The notes below the pieces were generated by a model. It saw nothing but the letters and a program-made list of their open reading frames with translations. It did no database searches and was not told the DNA's origin. Both the position numbers and the translations under genes were made by a program. A DNA stretch of 50,385 nucleotides, taken from IMG/VR virus record IMGVR_UViG_3300020416_000012, positions 1 through 50,385 of that record. The stretch is one strand, 5' to 3'. Each line of letters opens with the position of its first letter. Positions within the stretch are counted from its first letter, which is position 1. This document shows positions 45,701 through 50,363 of the stretch, in pieces. The DNA comes from a virus.

Positions 45701-45843
45701 ATGATATCAACAGGACCACCTTGATGTTCTTGAGAAACGTAGTATTGCTCAAGAAAATTTGTTAGAAGAGGAAAATCCTCTCTAACATACCTAGGAATTT
45801 GACTGGATACAATTTCCTGAAACTTGACTCTATCTACTGCCAT
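33766..45843 (-). CDS. 7: Giant structural protein in the gp7 (baseplate wedge initiator) position
   Basis: A 4025-residue open frame between gp6 and the gp9/10-like protein; T4 gp7 has 1032 residues and the same place after gp6. The N terminus (FQEIVSSQIPRYVREDFPLL, then FLEQYYVSQEHQGGPVDIIN) is not recognisably T4 gp7, so the symbol is positional. The body is mostly beta strand. Many units of G-x-G-Y-x-x-P-P-x-I/V-x-I occur (for example GMGYINPPTISISGGNGSG, GGTGFNAPPTLEVVS, GTGYTQAPRVLIEVP). Three copies of the E-x-M/I...RG..GT...H..G module occur, near residues 90-125, 1605-1645 and 3145-3190. Residues about 1285-1405 match a YHYH-type domain (GWAYDGNPIYGPYGF, then DLDESNGRFCVTPDFPNGI with YAYF). 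It is probably a long, modular wedge or fibre-carrying protein. No signal peptide and no enzymatic motif beyond the YHYH-like domain. Confidence 0.75.
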   Translation of the reverse strand: MAVDRVKFQEIVSSQIPRYVREDFPLLTNFLEQYYVSQEHQGGPVDIINNIDQYVKVEELCNLVTETTLDEDLDYVERDVTVKSTLGFSETNGVIKIDNEIIFYESKTDTVFQNCSRGFSGITTYVTTGSPDELTFSQTEVDEHITGTKVQNLNVLFLQQFFTKLKTQFTPGFQDRSFFKGLDARNFIFNSDSFYSSKGTDQSYEILFRALYGEDVEIIKPSQFLFTPSNADYRVTQDFVVESLQGDPLQLKNLTIFQKETGARGSVTNVQVIPYDKFQFYQISIDGGFSRDTDVAGSIFGEFKPNPLTRLLEPVSVGATVINVDSTIDFPEFGNIVVDNVDDEEVSIAYSGKTANQFFNTTVFDNLPKKADVKFDSYSFAYVGISTSEEIRVRFTSTLKDFKQDQSTYFFKKDDTIQIKSLGLESVGKKANNWFTNVKSKFKIAETIVVDANNFTYQHKFLVDSLLKEGYSVRYENFDGTVSILGEVKTVSSASDVTIQYSQQLPLSGEFFIENELLKGDSSKYPYISNFVANTQNTYTKFNGDVLVASNSIPNFDGVATNTIDNKITFSASLLSTDVLTLPTNPTNLPDHGLYTGETVYFESNGDGFQGISSATYFIERVDESNIKLARSKADLAKGTYLTFNGSVTNASITLLESYKKNIEPQGLYRQITTPLVRNKSYKTESGHTGIFINGVELLNYKSSNNVYYGNIESLIVTAGGSDYDIINPPILSIKDEVGTGATGITNVLGNLVRFEVIDTGMGYINPPTISISGGNGSGASAEPRMLSIKHENSFIGNSPDEVKLATNEIIFKSDHKFVNGEGILYEPRSTKVVVGLTTGSKYYVNVTSQTGIQLHNSRTDAFAGINTVSLTGFGNGSQFFVAENLKQVVSSVVITNPGVGYENKQRTIPSVGVNTSSDSVEIVNHGYNHKDIVRYTKGTPAISGLSENKDYYVVKVNEDSFKLAEVGRVGVPREYFVDNNICIDFRNAGKGSFNYPPITIQVLGPAAAFDESFVANFQELYIIESPIEEDITTPANVLAWTDTEAEITDPYFVAIAGESNWLISDDPFVGNILLYAAELQPIFRGSIESVDLTSGGVGYGSSEIIDFQRQPEITLNSGINAVLTPIINNGQISEVIVNQGGTGFNAPPTLEVVSDTGSFAVLIAQVSDGKISNVIVRKGGAGYESGKVTINVKAAGLGARINANIKPWNVNLFEKKFANLLGDDCTIADNIDNKSLQFSSLYAQRPLRQNTNALSGFGNNNIRYGFFDITLNSNNEETDSLFHSPILGWAYDGNPIYGPYGFSNIDGTGSIRRMVSGYKLAITGLNRPSYSTFPNGFFVNDFIFAGDGDLDESNGRFCVTPDFPNGIYAYFCTISDNIDASGPFDKFKRPVFPYVIGNEYHSVPNPFNFRSSSNQKEYDIVGNSWFRNTKFYYTNGGDAGYDYVYNSDNVRNQSLDITATTSGSVDSLDILDPGTDYKVNDRVIFNSEGTGGRNIRYKVSQVKGKTVNNVSLATTFIENVEFGSGNNPNNFIGFTSAPHNFLPRDTVFIDNLSEYYKGFDGAYTVGVSSERWYVSVGIQTQSVTGIQTYIYVSGSLDEQVIRTNDILRIEKEKLQVLNVDEESGRIRVLRGVDGTLGFPHAAGVVVRDDPRKIRFTSTGITTNRSFKVNRQFYFKPNESVGLGSAQVVMFSGITTVTFSNPGVGVTRLNLGQQQIHIPNHKLELNTPMKYFTNSGGSSIQVWSGVDGSPKYDLTATRNVFAVPLSDDVIGIATQRVGVNSNGVFVGIDSNAGGLLYFTSAGIGSYHSFNTDILGVLKGRVSQNIVTVSTAQTHGMLRGDRVTVDVNPTTTTTIKVKYDDYNRRIVFDPDIVEATGINTNSNTFTVPTNKYNTGDKVIYTSGDPSENLTSSDMYFVYNLKNDVIKLVRNANELLSENPTFVNVGSAKTATLSRINPQVEIQKNQNIKFDLSDSSLSFTNAGVPAAAFEMYLYADEQKINQFWTTKTNRIFEVVRSGVIGVDTSASLTLAVSDNLPSVLFYGFEPDNLDILPAVKKEILDDTTVPSGNTINLVPNKFDGIYEVVGVSSRTFDYNIPFDYDTIVSYGSTNSNIQYDTASSTAVGPISRVSSDNKGIGYKSLPGFSFVSSAKGSGALLKPNSTSIGNIISTKINNIGFGYPSDKTLNATGNLPLVLELESLGSFESIGISSGGVNYSQAPDLVILDGFTDQEITDVLLRYELNDSSVEIVQNTSSLFNVSPSIIPINNTNGFSISSVTYNSTSKIVRLFFSNIFSDAKDWPFKVGESVLVENIAVGFGTAGKGYNSEDYNYQLFEVTGLDSNLGGSGSYIEYDLTNNLAVGEFPGTTTNLVAGSVTPKSFFPIFDPRIVTKDFVAGERVTNPGGVGIVERFDSVSGFLFVTSEDDFEVGSILRSETTGTQARITSTIDFNSTIKLGVGATFNSGWQSNSGFMNDNLQVLPNNEYYQNFSYSLKSRVDFDTWNDPVSSLNHTAGFKKFADLLIDNSAVGIVSAVDSEISTVIDLIGEEKLNCFPDFDFASERTIDIGKNKVISDEVVFENTILLDYFESRGNRVLRIDDFSSSFNSNPRSTNFSVVTTYDESFTYNKIFTLVQDKELRNRKQSAIVSVIQDKNDGYVSQYSTLDTATPLGFFGHTSIGTSEWGLTFTPNLSVFNNYDVSTFQFSGLDNVTGIGSTAIGNLVSIASSSVSVPVTTETTLLTIPTSERSAKLLVQLQDNESNYFMSEFSLLHDGTNVEMLQYGDVTNNPGMTGQDAFGTYKAEISGSNLVFSIVPTVGTAVTANVSAILTNAGTSGVGTVSMEVTNLSSYYKSIASSGSPTANLIATYDNPFAAEYFVVTVHDTTNNEYEMFECNVLDSDNFMIVKYGDVTTNVGLGTVGVTKTSNTTNLVYTPNASINVEVRAFGIGLKNFDNIVGINSISTLNNNILWSKFGGYTGTENDKKRAFTLTHNTKPIFSRSFQGNSPSIVNVSNNSISVPDHFFVTGEKLIYSYENSLTSTANAIGIVTTTISGVSTDKLPSTVFAVKLNDVNVAFAASAFDALSSPPTTLDITSVGVGTFHQITSTNQNARALVAIDNMIQEPVTEVNVSTTLTQDVIFDVDFIVSGISSLRANNLIKINDEMMLIQDIGVGATNRVRVLRAQMGTGIGTHANGSSVELMGGNYNIVDNTINFVQAPYGAIPIGTSTDGPDNRDFTGITTFSTFQGRTFMRSGIEDSDVDTYSTNLTFDNIQTEFNGQKKVYTLKQNGANITGFSTNNAIILNSNILQEPQGGQINVGDFNLSETAGVSSITYLGDSVSSGDDPNKATIPRGGIIVSAASTPGFGYQPLVSAGASVNVSSAGTIISTVINNPGSGYRVGIQTVNVGYAVSATGITTVVNIGTATVQNGEIVAITTSFIGANLDDLHPPRVVIDAPLPYQSIPLVYADGVVGTGTGAKVDVVVGQGSSIISFDLSSRGFGYKEGEVVRPSIGGTTGIQTTTGYDEFQLTIQDVYRDSFSGFTIGDLDVFDVLDEDFDGFKKNFNLTISGKQFSIEVATGSNINIAQCLIVTINDILQVPNQAYKFNGGAVIEFTEAPKKGDKSKILFYKGTPDVDVVLVDITETIKVGDSVQLKNNPGSGQGIRFSQEQRTVTGITTLDTARTFAYDGPGITTNQSLLRPVTWCKQTEDIIINGQFITKDRVDQEPSIFPAAYLTSYVGITSGYAYTDTSRPLFSGRNETNLLDYQDRIKLIDQREFTTALGIASVGIGTTVTSVTITNVGSGYSTFTPTVSFSLPDDINGTRATGTANVTGSGVTTITITNPGTGYTQAPRVLIEVPTVRTETLGVSTYMGDQGLIVGYAQSAGGLGTLELYIPDSSDLRDESVMGPGAAITMSQLIIGDIFVVNNSNNISTTTMDGIYQVSKAYNVTKDLSSVGIGTTTIKRVEVAAVGIGTTSTINNDYFWGTYSWGKIEFKSRPSTTALEFTPNPYSGLSTSVLVQRLRPLKFNGYTN

Positions 45844-45855
45844 TTTATATCTGTA

Positions 45856-47955
45856 TTAGTAGGAGGAACTGCTAGATGATGGTGAGGACATGGTGTAAGG
45901 ACTTCCACCACCTGTAGTAGGTGTTGATGGTGTTGATGGTGTTGTACCACTAGTAGGGGTTGAGGTAGTGCCAGAGACCGTTTGAGTGGTGTCTGAGCTA
46001 CCGGAAATGATTGCGGTACCTCTTACCAGTTTGTTAACCCCATAACTTGAGGACACAATGTAATTGGTTCCTGAGATGTCATTTCCTGAAGAAATGTTGT
46101 CAGCAATTACGTTAACTGTTGTATTATTTACATCCAATTGTAGGAAGAGATCTTGGAGACCAATAACATCATTTGATAATGGATTTGCAGAAACTTCAAT
46201 AAGAGGAGCGTTTCTATTAACTACTGTAGAAATGATATTAATAGGATTAAGTTTGATTTCACCTTTCTTGTAATCGATGATACCAATGTTCTGTTTGACG
46301 ATGATTGGTTCAGTTGATGAGGTTAACTTGAAGAGGAAGATAGTTCCAGTTTCAAGATTACCAGCTGGTTTGTCACCCATATACACAGTTCCGCTGATAC
46401 CACTTACAGTGAATCCTGTTGATCTTATATTATATCCAAGTAGATTACCTTGGAAGACGGCTGAGTGACCGTGATTTTTTACGTGAAACTGATTACCAAA
46501 GCACAACTCATACTCAGCGAACTGATTGAGTTTTACTGACATATCTCTTCTCATCTGAACGGTTGTTATATTAGAACAAACCGATTCGTGACTACTGTCA
46601 ACAATTTTCTGAAATTTGGAATATTTAAATCTAGCACCAAATTGATTCAAGTCAGAGGAGTTACCGTAGTTGGCGATATTATTGAATACCACACTCTGAA
46701 CAAAAGATGGTGATGGAGCTTGATTTGAATTGTAGTATGCTTCACAATCAGCTTCAACATATAAGTACTTCAAATCAATAATTTCTGCCCTAATACCGGC
46801 AACAGAGTATTTTTTGACTTGTTGCTGTAGATTCTGTTTGATACCACTTGATAAGAACACACCATTGTATGGCTTGATACTTACAAAAACCTTTCCAAAT
46901 TGTGGAGGTGTTAAGTCTTCACCACCAAAAGCAGAAACTGATTCAGCTTCTGGATAAATCTGCGGAATCAATGCCTCATAGTCGGAAGCTGTTACAGCTC
47001 TGTTCTGTGATGCGTAAATCTGTGGTGCGTATTTCTTGACAGATTCGACAGATTCAATTTCTTTACCACCACCGGAAGCTTCTTCAGTTGCAATGACTGA
47101 AACACCTGAACTAATTGATGCTCCGTTGTTATCTACTAAATTACCAATGAATGAAAAATTGGCTATATTATTTGCCTCGGGCCCATTACATGTAATATAA
47201 CTTGCTTCAATAAAATTACTATTCTCAAGTTTGACACCAAAAATTCCATCACCAAAGAGAAGTTCATATCTTTCTTGACTAATCTCTTGAAGGAAATATG
47301 CTCTAGTGTCTTTAGTTACATCAAAAAGACTTTCAAACATATCAAATTTTCTTGATACGGTAGATCCTGCAGTATCTCTTACAATAACAGAGATGAGATC
47401 CGTATCAATACCAGAGTTTGGTAAGATAAACTTTTGATTAGGGTTATTACTATCTTCGGTAAATGTCTGATTAATGTATGTTCCTTCGTAAATTTTGATA
47501 TTACTGAACGTTGCAGTTCCATCTGATTTTACAGGAGCTGTAATATCATTAGGAATTGAGAAGATAAAATTACGAGTCCTATTAACACCGGTTGATCTTG
47601 ATGTGGTTACAGCACCGGCTTTAAGAACTACTGAAACTGCACTGGTATTACTGACATCTACATCAAACGTAATTCTTGCACTCGCAGATTTTCTTGACCT
47701 CGGTACATACCCAATATTACGCGCCAGAGACACCACGTTCTCCCTGAGCGTGGCCGAATCGATGAATACCTCATTAGATACCATGTTGGCATTATATGAG
47801 GTAATATAAGTGTTATATGCTAAAGTGTCGATGATTGTGGTCAGGTTTGATCCCTCAAAATCATAATCAGTGAAATTTGAGTTAGCACGAAGATAGTCCT
47901 TAATGGACTCCTTTACCTGATCAAAATCTAAGTTACTAAAATTGACTAACGGCAT
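45856..47955 (-). CDS. 6: Baseplate wedge protein, gp6
   Basis: A 699-residue protein (T4 gp6 has 660) whose ATG directly follows the gp25 TAA. Signature text: VNFSNLDFDQVKESIKDYLR, then YDFEGSNLTTIIDTLAYNTY, NANMVSNEVFIDSATLRENV and VVSLARNIGYVPRSRKSASA. In the middle FDMFESLFDVTKDTRAYFL and YELLFGDGIFGVKLEN, then KKYAPQIYASQNRAVTASDYE and QIYPEAESVSAFGGEDL, are the gp6/J-like baseplate core shared with gpJ of Mu and P2. It forms the iris ring of the baseplate and joins neighbouring wedges. The last 55 residues are low-complexity Ser/Thr/Pro/Gly (TTPSTPSTPTTGGGSPYTMS) and probably disordered. Confidence 0.96.
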   Translation of the reverse strand: MPLVNFSNLDFDQVKESIKDYLRANSNFTDYDFEGSNLTTIIDTLAYNTYITSYNANMVSNEVFIDSATLRENVVSLARNIGYVPRSRKSASARITFDVDVSNTSAVSVVLKAGAVTTSRSTGVNRTRNFIFSIPNDITAPVKSDGTATFSNIKIYEGTYINQTFTEDSNNPNQKFILPNSGIDTDLISVIVRDTAGSTVSRKFDMFESLFDVTKDTRAYFLQEISQERYELLFGDGIFGVKLENSNFIEASYITCNGPEANNIANFSFIGNLVDNNGASISSGVSVIATEEASGGGKEIESVESVKKYAPQIYASQNRAVTASDYEALIPQIYPEAESVSAFGGEDLTPPQFGKVFVSIKPYNGVFLSSGIKQNLQQQVKKYSVAGIRAEIIDLKYLYVEADCEAYYNSNQAPSPSFVQSVVFNNIANYGNSSDLNQFGARFKYSKFQKIVDSSHESVCSNITTVQMRRDMSVKLNQFAEYELCFGNQFHVKNHGHSAVFQGNLLGYNIRSTGFTVSGISGTVYMGDKPAGNLETGTIFLFKLTSSTEPIIVKQNIGIIDYKKGEIKLNPINIISTVVNRNAPLIEVSANPLSNDVIGLQDLFLQLDVNNTTVNVIADNISSGNDISGTNYIVSSSYGVNKLVRGTAIISGSSDTTQTVSGTTSTPTSGTTPSTPSTPTTGGGSPYTMSSPSSSSSSY

Positions 47956-48357
47956 TTACCTAGTGGGCTGTAATGCAAAGGTTAATTGTTGTGGTAAAAC
48001 GTCGATACCGACAATTTCATATCGAATTACACAATCAAATTGATTATTATCAATATTTGCAGTTACCTCAACATCAGTTAAGTTAACTCTAGGTTCAAAG
48101 TTATTGACAGTGTATTCAATCTCGGACTTAATTGAACTTGCGGTCAATAAGTCCATATTTTCAAATAACAAAGCAGTTACGTTACTTCCAATAGTAGGTG
48201 CGAAGGGTTTTTCACCAGGGACAGTGAAAATAAGATTACGTATAGAACGAGCAATTGCATTCTCATTCTTCAGGATAATCACATCTGAATTGATGGGATT
48301 AACCTGGAATGTAGCACTTACGTCTTTAAAACCCCGACTGACTCTTTGGACAGGCAC
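47956..48357 (-). CDS. 25: Baseplate wedge subunit, gp25
   Basis: A 133-residue protein (T4 gp25 has 132). Text such as SSIRNLIFTVPGEKPFAPTI with GSNVTALLFENMDLLTASSI, and the final IVGIDVLPQQLTFALQPTR, is the gp25/W-like lysozyme-fold family that connects the wedge to the sheath initiator. The start is GTG at 48355-48357: a TAA is immediately upstream in frame and the only internal ATG would truncate the protein at half length. No Shine-Dalgarno is visible. A TCTAAATA motif lies 26 nt upstream and GTG follows the AT-rich leader, so initiation may depend on leader context. Confidence 0.95.
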   Translation of the reverse strand: MPVQRVSRGFKDVSATFQVNPINSDVIILKNENAIARSIRNLIFTVPGEKPFAPTIGSNVTALLFENMDLLTASSIKSEIEYTVNNFEPRVNLTDVEVTANIDNNQFDCVIRYEIVGIDVLPQQLTFALQPTR

Positions 48358-48383
48358 TTAATTATTATACAACAATTCTCAAG

Positions 48384-48391
48384 TATTTAGA
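48384..48391 (-). promoter_or_regulatory. Late-promoter-like motif TCTAAATA before gp25
   Basis: TCTAAATA on the minus strand, inside GCCGTCTAAATACTTG, 26 nt before the GTG start. The flank CCGTCTAAATA is also found before gp8 (32564-32575). Confidence 0.65.
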
Positions 48392-48404
48392 CGGCAAATG
48401 AAAA

Positions 48405-48560
48405 TTATTCAGTCAACATCTCAGTAGTATCTTCGTTCTCCCAGAAGTCCTTCCAATCCGCCTCACTAGCCTCATAGAAACCATCCTCACGAACCTTTTT
48501 ACGATTCTTGGGTGTTTTCTGATCGTTAGCGATTTCTCTCAAAAAGTTTTGGTTATCCAT
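48405..48560 (-). CDS. Small charged protein upstream of gp25 (51 residues)
   Basis: A 51-residue frame with ATG at 48558-48560 and TAA at 48405-48407. The ribosome site AAAAAGGAT ends directly before the ATG. The product starts MDNQNFLREIANDQKTPKNR and ends in an acidic stretch (ASEADWKDFWENEDTTEML), so it is a short, charged, mainly helical protein with two Trp. It fits exactly between the 243-residue gene and gp25, with late-promoter motifs on both sides (before it at 48573-48580, and after it before gp25). Function is not known. Confidence 0.72.
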   Translation of the reverse strand: MDNQNFLREIANDQKTPKNRKKVREDGFYEASEADWKDFWENEDTTEMLTE

Positions 48561-48572
48561 ATCCTTTTTGAT

Positions 48573-48580
48573 TATTTATT
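48573..48580 (-). promoter_or_regulatory. Late-promoter-like motif AATAAATA before the 51-residue gene
   Basis: AATAAATA on the minus strand, whose TAA (48576-48578) is the stop of the 243-residue gene, 12 nt before the 51-residue gene start. Confidence 0.6.
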
Positions 48581-49307
48581 GCGGATCGGCGTATCTTCCC
48601 TCTTGTGAATGATAGGTATCGATACCTTCACTCATTGAGTTAAAGTAGTTAATATCTTCTCTCTCCTCTTCCTCAGTCCTATAAGCCCACTCATCAGTGT
48701 GTCCTACAGACCACCACTTCGGTTCTACCTCTACAGCATAGTTCTGTGTACAAACCTTGAAATCAGGTTGTTTGAGGTTATCATTATTAATCAGACTATT
48801 ATCCAGGAACACAGTCCTATTATTAGGTTGTGCCGCAAACTGTCCATTATCCAATGCAATCACATTGAAAGTCTTATGTTCAGGATCATGTTCAGAGAAG
48901 TTCACGTCCAGAATCGAACAATCAGGATGTGCAGTATCAATAGTGAATTCATACTCACCAGGATGCATCTTCTTATCCTTACCAAAGAATTGACATCTAC
49001 CAAGGATAGGTTTCTCTACAACTGTAATGTTATAGTCAAAACAATCCCACAGTTCTAATACATCCAAAGGTAGTTGATCATTCCAATCAATGTCCTGCTT
49101 CCACACAAATGCAGACAGTGGTAGTTTATCATAAAGGGCACCATACTCTGTCAGGAGTGTTTCAAAGTATAGTGCCTTTGCCTGAATACTCCTTACAGAG
49201 ATCCAGATACCAGGTGTTAGTTCTCCATGACCCTTCTCCAGGTCATAGAGATATTCTTTCTTGACCCAGACCTGTCTGGGGGGTAGTGGATGAACTAAGT
49301 ATGCCAT
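48576..49307 (-). CDS. Conserved protein of unknown function, 243 residues
   Basis: Starts at ATG 49305-49307, one base after the stop of the 48-residue gene (TAAT-ATG). Aromatic- and acid-rich, with text MAYLVHPLPPRQVWVKKEYL, then ITVVEKPILGRCQFFGKDKK, MHPGEYEFTIDTAHPDCSIL, then FNVIALDNGQFAAQPNNRTV and KWWSVGHTDEWAYRTEEEER. The region about 120-170 has a beta pattern with His and Asp that could bind metal or sugar. No membrane segment, no recognised domain. It sits in the same small cluster as the glycosyltransferase-like gene. I cannot assign a role. Confidence 0.85.
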   Translation of the reverse strand: MAYLVHPLPPRQVWVKKEYLYDLEKGHGELTPGIWISVRSIQAKALYFETLLTEYGALYDKLPLSAFVWKQDIDWNDQLPLDVLELWDCFDYNITVVEKPILGRCQFFGKDKKMHPGEYEFTIDTAHPDCSILDVNFSEHDPEHKTFNVIALDNGQFAAQPNNRTVFLDNSLINNDNLKQPDFKVCTQNYAVEVEPKWWSVGHTDEWAYRTEEEEREDINYFNSMSEGIDTYHSQEGRYADPQ

Positions 49308-49308
49308 A

Positions 49309-49455
49309 TTATCGTCCCTGTCCTCTGTAACGCTTTTTCTTTGGTCTACTTGATGTTGCCGCTAGTTTAGTATGCTTACCCATCCCCTGTCGAGTCTTCT
49401 TCGGCTGAGACTCGATCATTGTATCCCCTGAGAGGGATTTCTTTACCTTGGCCAT
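49309..49455 (-). CDS. Tiny basic protein, 48 residues
   Basis: ATG at 49453-49455, TAA at 49309-49311. A strong ribosome site (TTAGGAG, nine bases from the ATG) supports it. The product MAKVKKSLSGDTMIESQPKK, then TRQGMGKHTKLAATSS, ending RPKKKRYRGQGR is very basic and likely disordered, perhaps nucleic-acid or capsid binding. It overlaps the 3' part of the zinc-finger-like gene by 80 bp in another frame. The 243-residue gene starts one base after its stop. Confidence 0.75.
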   Translation of the reverse strand: MAKVKKSLSGDTMIESQPKKTRQGMGKHTKLAATSSRPKKKRYRGQGR

Positions 49456-49606
49456 TTACTGGTTCTCCTAAACGTTTACATTTTTCACAGTCCGGGCCAT
49501 TACAACCCCAACCATTGTGGCAGTCATTACATCCTTTACCACCACATTCATTACATACCCAATGGTATTCCTTTGAGATATACTTAGATAACACGCATCT
49601 TCTCAT
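49376..49606 (-). CDS. Small cysteine-rich zinc-finger-like protein (76 residues)
   Basis: I choose ATG 49604-49606 because the real start must lie after the longer open frame's junk N terminus, and it overlaps the 259-residue gene by 23 bp. Residues 18-43 carry C18-x2-C21-G-G-K-G-C26-x2-C29-x5-C35-x4-C40-x2-C43 (VCNECGGKGCNDCHNGWG, then CNGPDCEKCKRL), a Gly-rich arrangement like the DnaJ zinc domain. The C-terminal 33 residues are polar and encode the ribosome site of the next gene. No Shine-Dalgarno; translation probably depends on the upstream gene. Function unknown. Confidence 0.72.
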   Translation of the reverse strand: MRRCVLSKYISKEYHWVCNECGGKGCNDCHNGWGCNGPDCEKCKRLGEPVNGQGKEIPLRGYNDRVSAEEDSTGDG

Positions 49607-50363
49607 GACCGACACGAATGCGTGGATCACACCAGATCTCAAATCCAGACTCAATAGCGTCCAGACAGAACGATACGTCCTCACCACACATATCCTGAAC
49701 CGCACCAGATTCAAAGACTTGCATCTTCGGTGCAAACCAAGGATACTTCATACCTTCGTTTTCAAAGACACCCTTCTGAATCATCACCCAACCGAATCCA
49801 GTGTAGTCAACAGTAAAAGGCTTCTTGCGCTTACTGATACCATCAACCATCTCATGATTCATGACACCACCATTGTTCCTGAAGTCATCTTCTTCAAGCC
49901 AATGTGCAACAGAGGTTGTCCGCCCATCTTCTGTACTATACCATCCTGCGACAATCTGCTTCTCTTCTCCTTCAGAGTTTATCGCGAGGTCGCACAGCTG
50001 CCAGAACTTCTCAGTATTAAAAACAATATCAGAGTCAATCCACAACTGATAGTCATACTGAAGTTTTCCATCCCAAGGTACCTGGTCAGGCCCTCTCAAG
50101 ACATTTGCGCCGAGACACTTACACCGTGCGAAGTTCACCATGCTTGAGTAATCCTGACTAATCTGAATACTCATCTGGTTTTGTACGAGGTCGAAGCACA
50201 ACTGTACGAAGTTCTTCATGAATGTATATGAACATCCTCTTCCAGGAAGACAAAATACAATTGCCTTTCCCCTCATTCTTTCTTTGATTGCTTCGTAGTC
50301 CCATTCAGGCCCTTCTGCCTTTTTCTTGGGAGTCGAAGCTTTAACTGTAAAACCTTTAGCCAT
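49584..50363 (-). CDS. GT-A glycosyltransferase-like protein
   Basis: A 259-residue protein starting at ATG 50361-50363. After a Lys-rich N terminus, AIVFCLPGRGCSYTFMKNF opens a Rossmann-like fold. YQLWIDSDIVFNTEKFWQL carries a DSD acidic triad in the place of the DxD metal motif. CGEDVSFCLDAIESGFEIW with CDPRIRVGHEK gives the ED base region and the D-P-x(4)-G-H ending typical of family-2-like GT-A enzymes. YTGFGWVMIQKGVF is also typical of the acceptor loop. The substrate is unknown. It could modify virion protein or host surface sugars. A GGAG lies about 12 bases before the ATG. The region to the right of 50363 is too short to call. Confidence 0.82.
   Translation of the reverse strand: MAKGFTVKASTPKKKAEGPEWDYEAIKERMRGKAIVFCLPGRGCSYTFMKNFVQLCFDLVQNQMSIQISQDYSSMVNFARCKCLGANVLRGPDQVPWDGKLQYDYQLWIDSDIVFNTEKFWQLCDLAINSEGEEKQIVAGWYSTEDGRTTSVAHWLEEDDFRNNGGVMNHEMVDGISKRKKPFTVDYTGFGWVMIQKGVFENEGMKYPWFAPKMQVFESGAVQDMCGEDVSFCLDAIESGFEIWCDPRIRVGHEKMRVI

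Noticed and set aside
49607-49735. N-terminal extension of the zinc-finger-like frame
   Set aside because: It would overlap the glycosyltransferase-like gene by more than 150 bp, and its residues (MHRRCKSLNLVRFRICV and on) look like out-of-frame text. ATG 49604-49606 is preferred.
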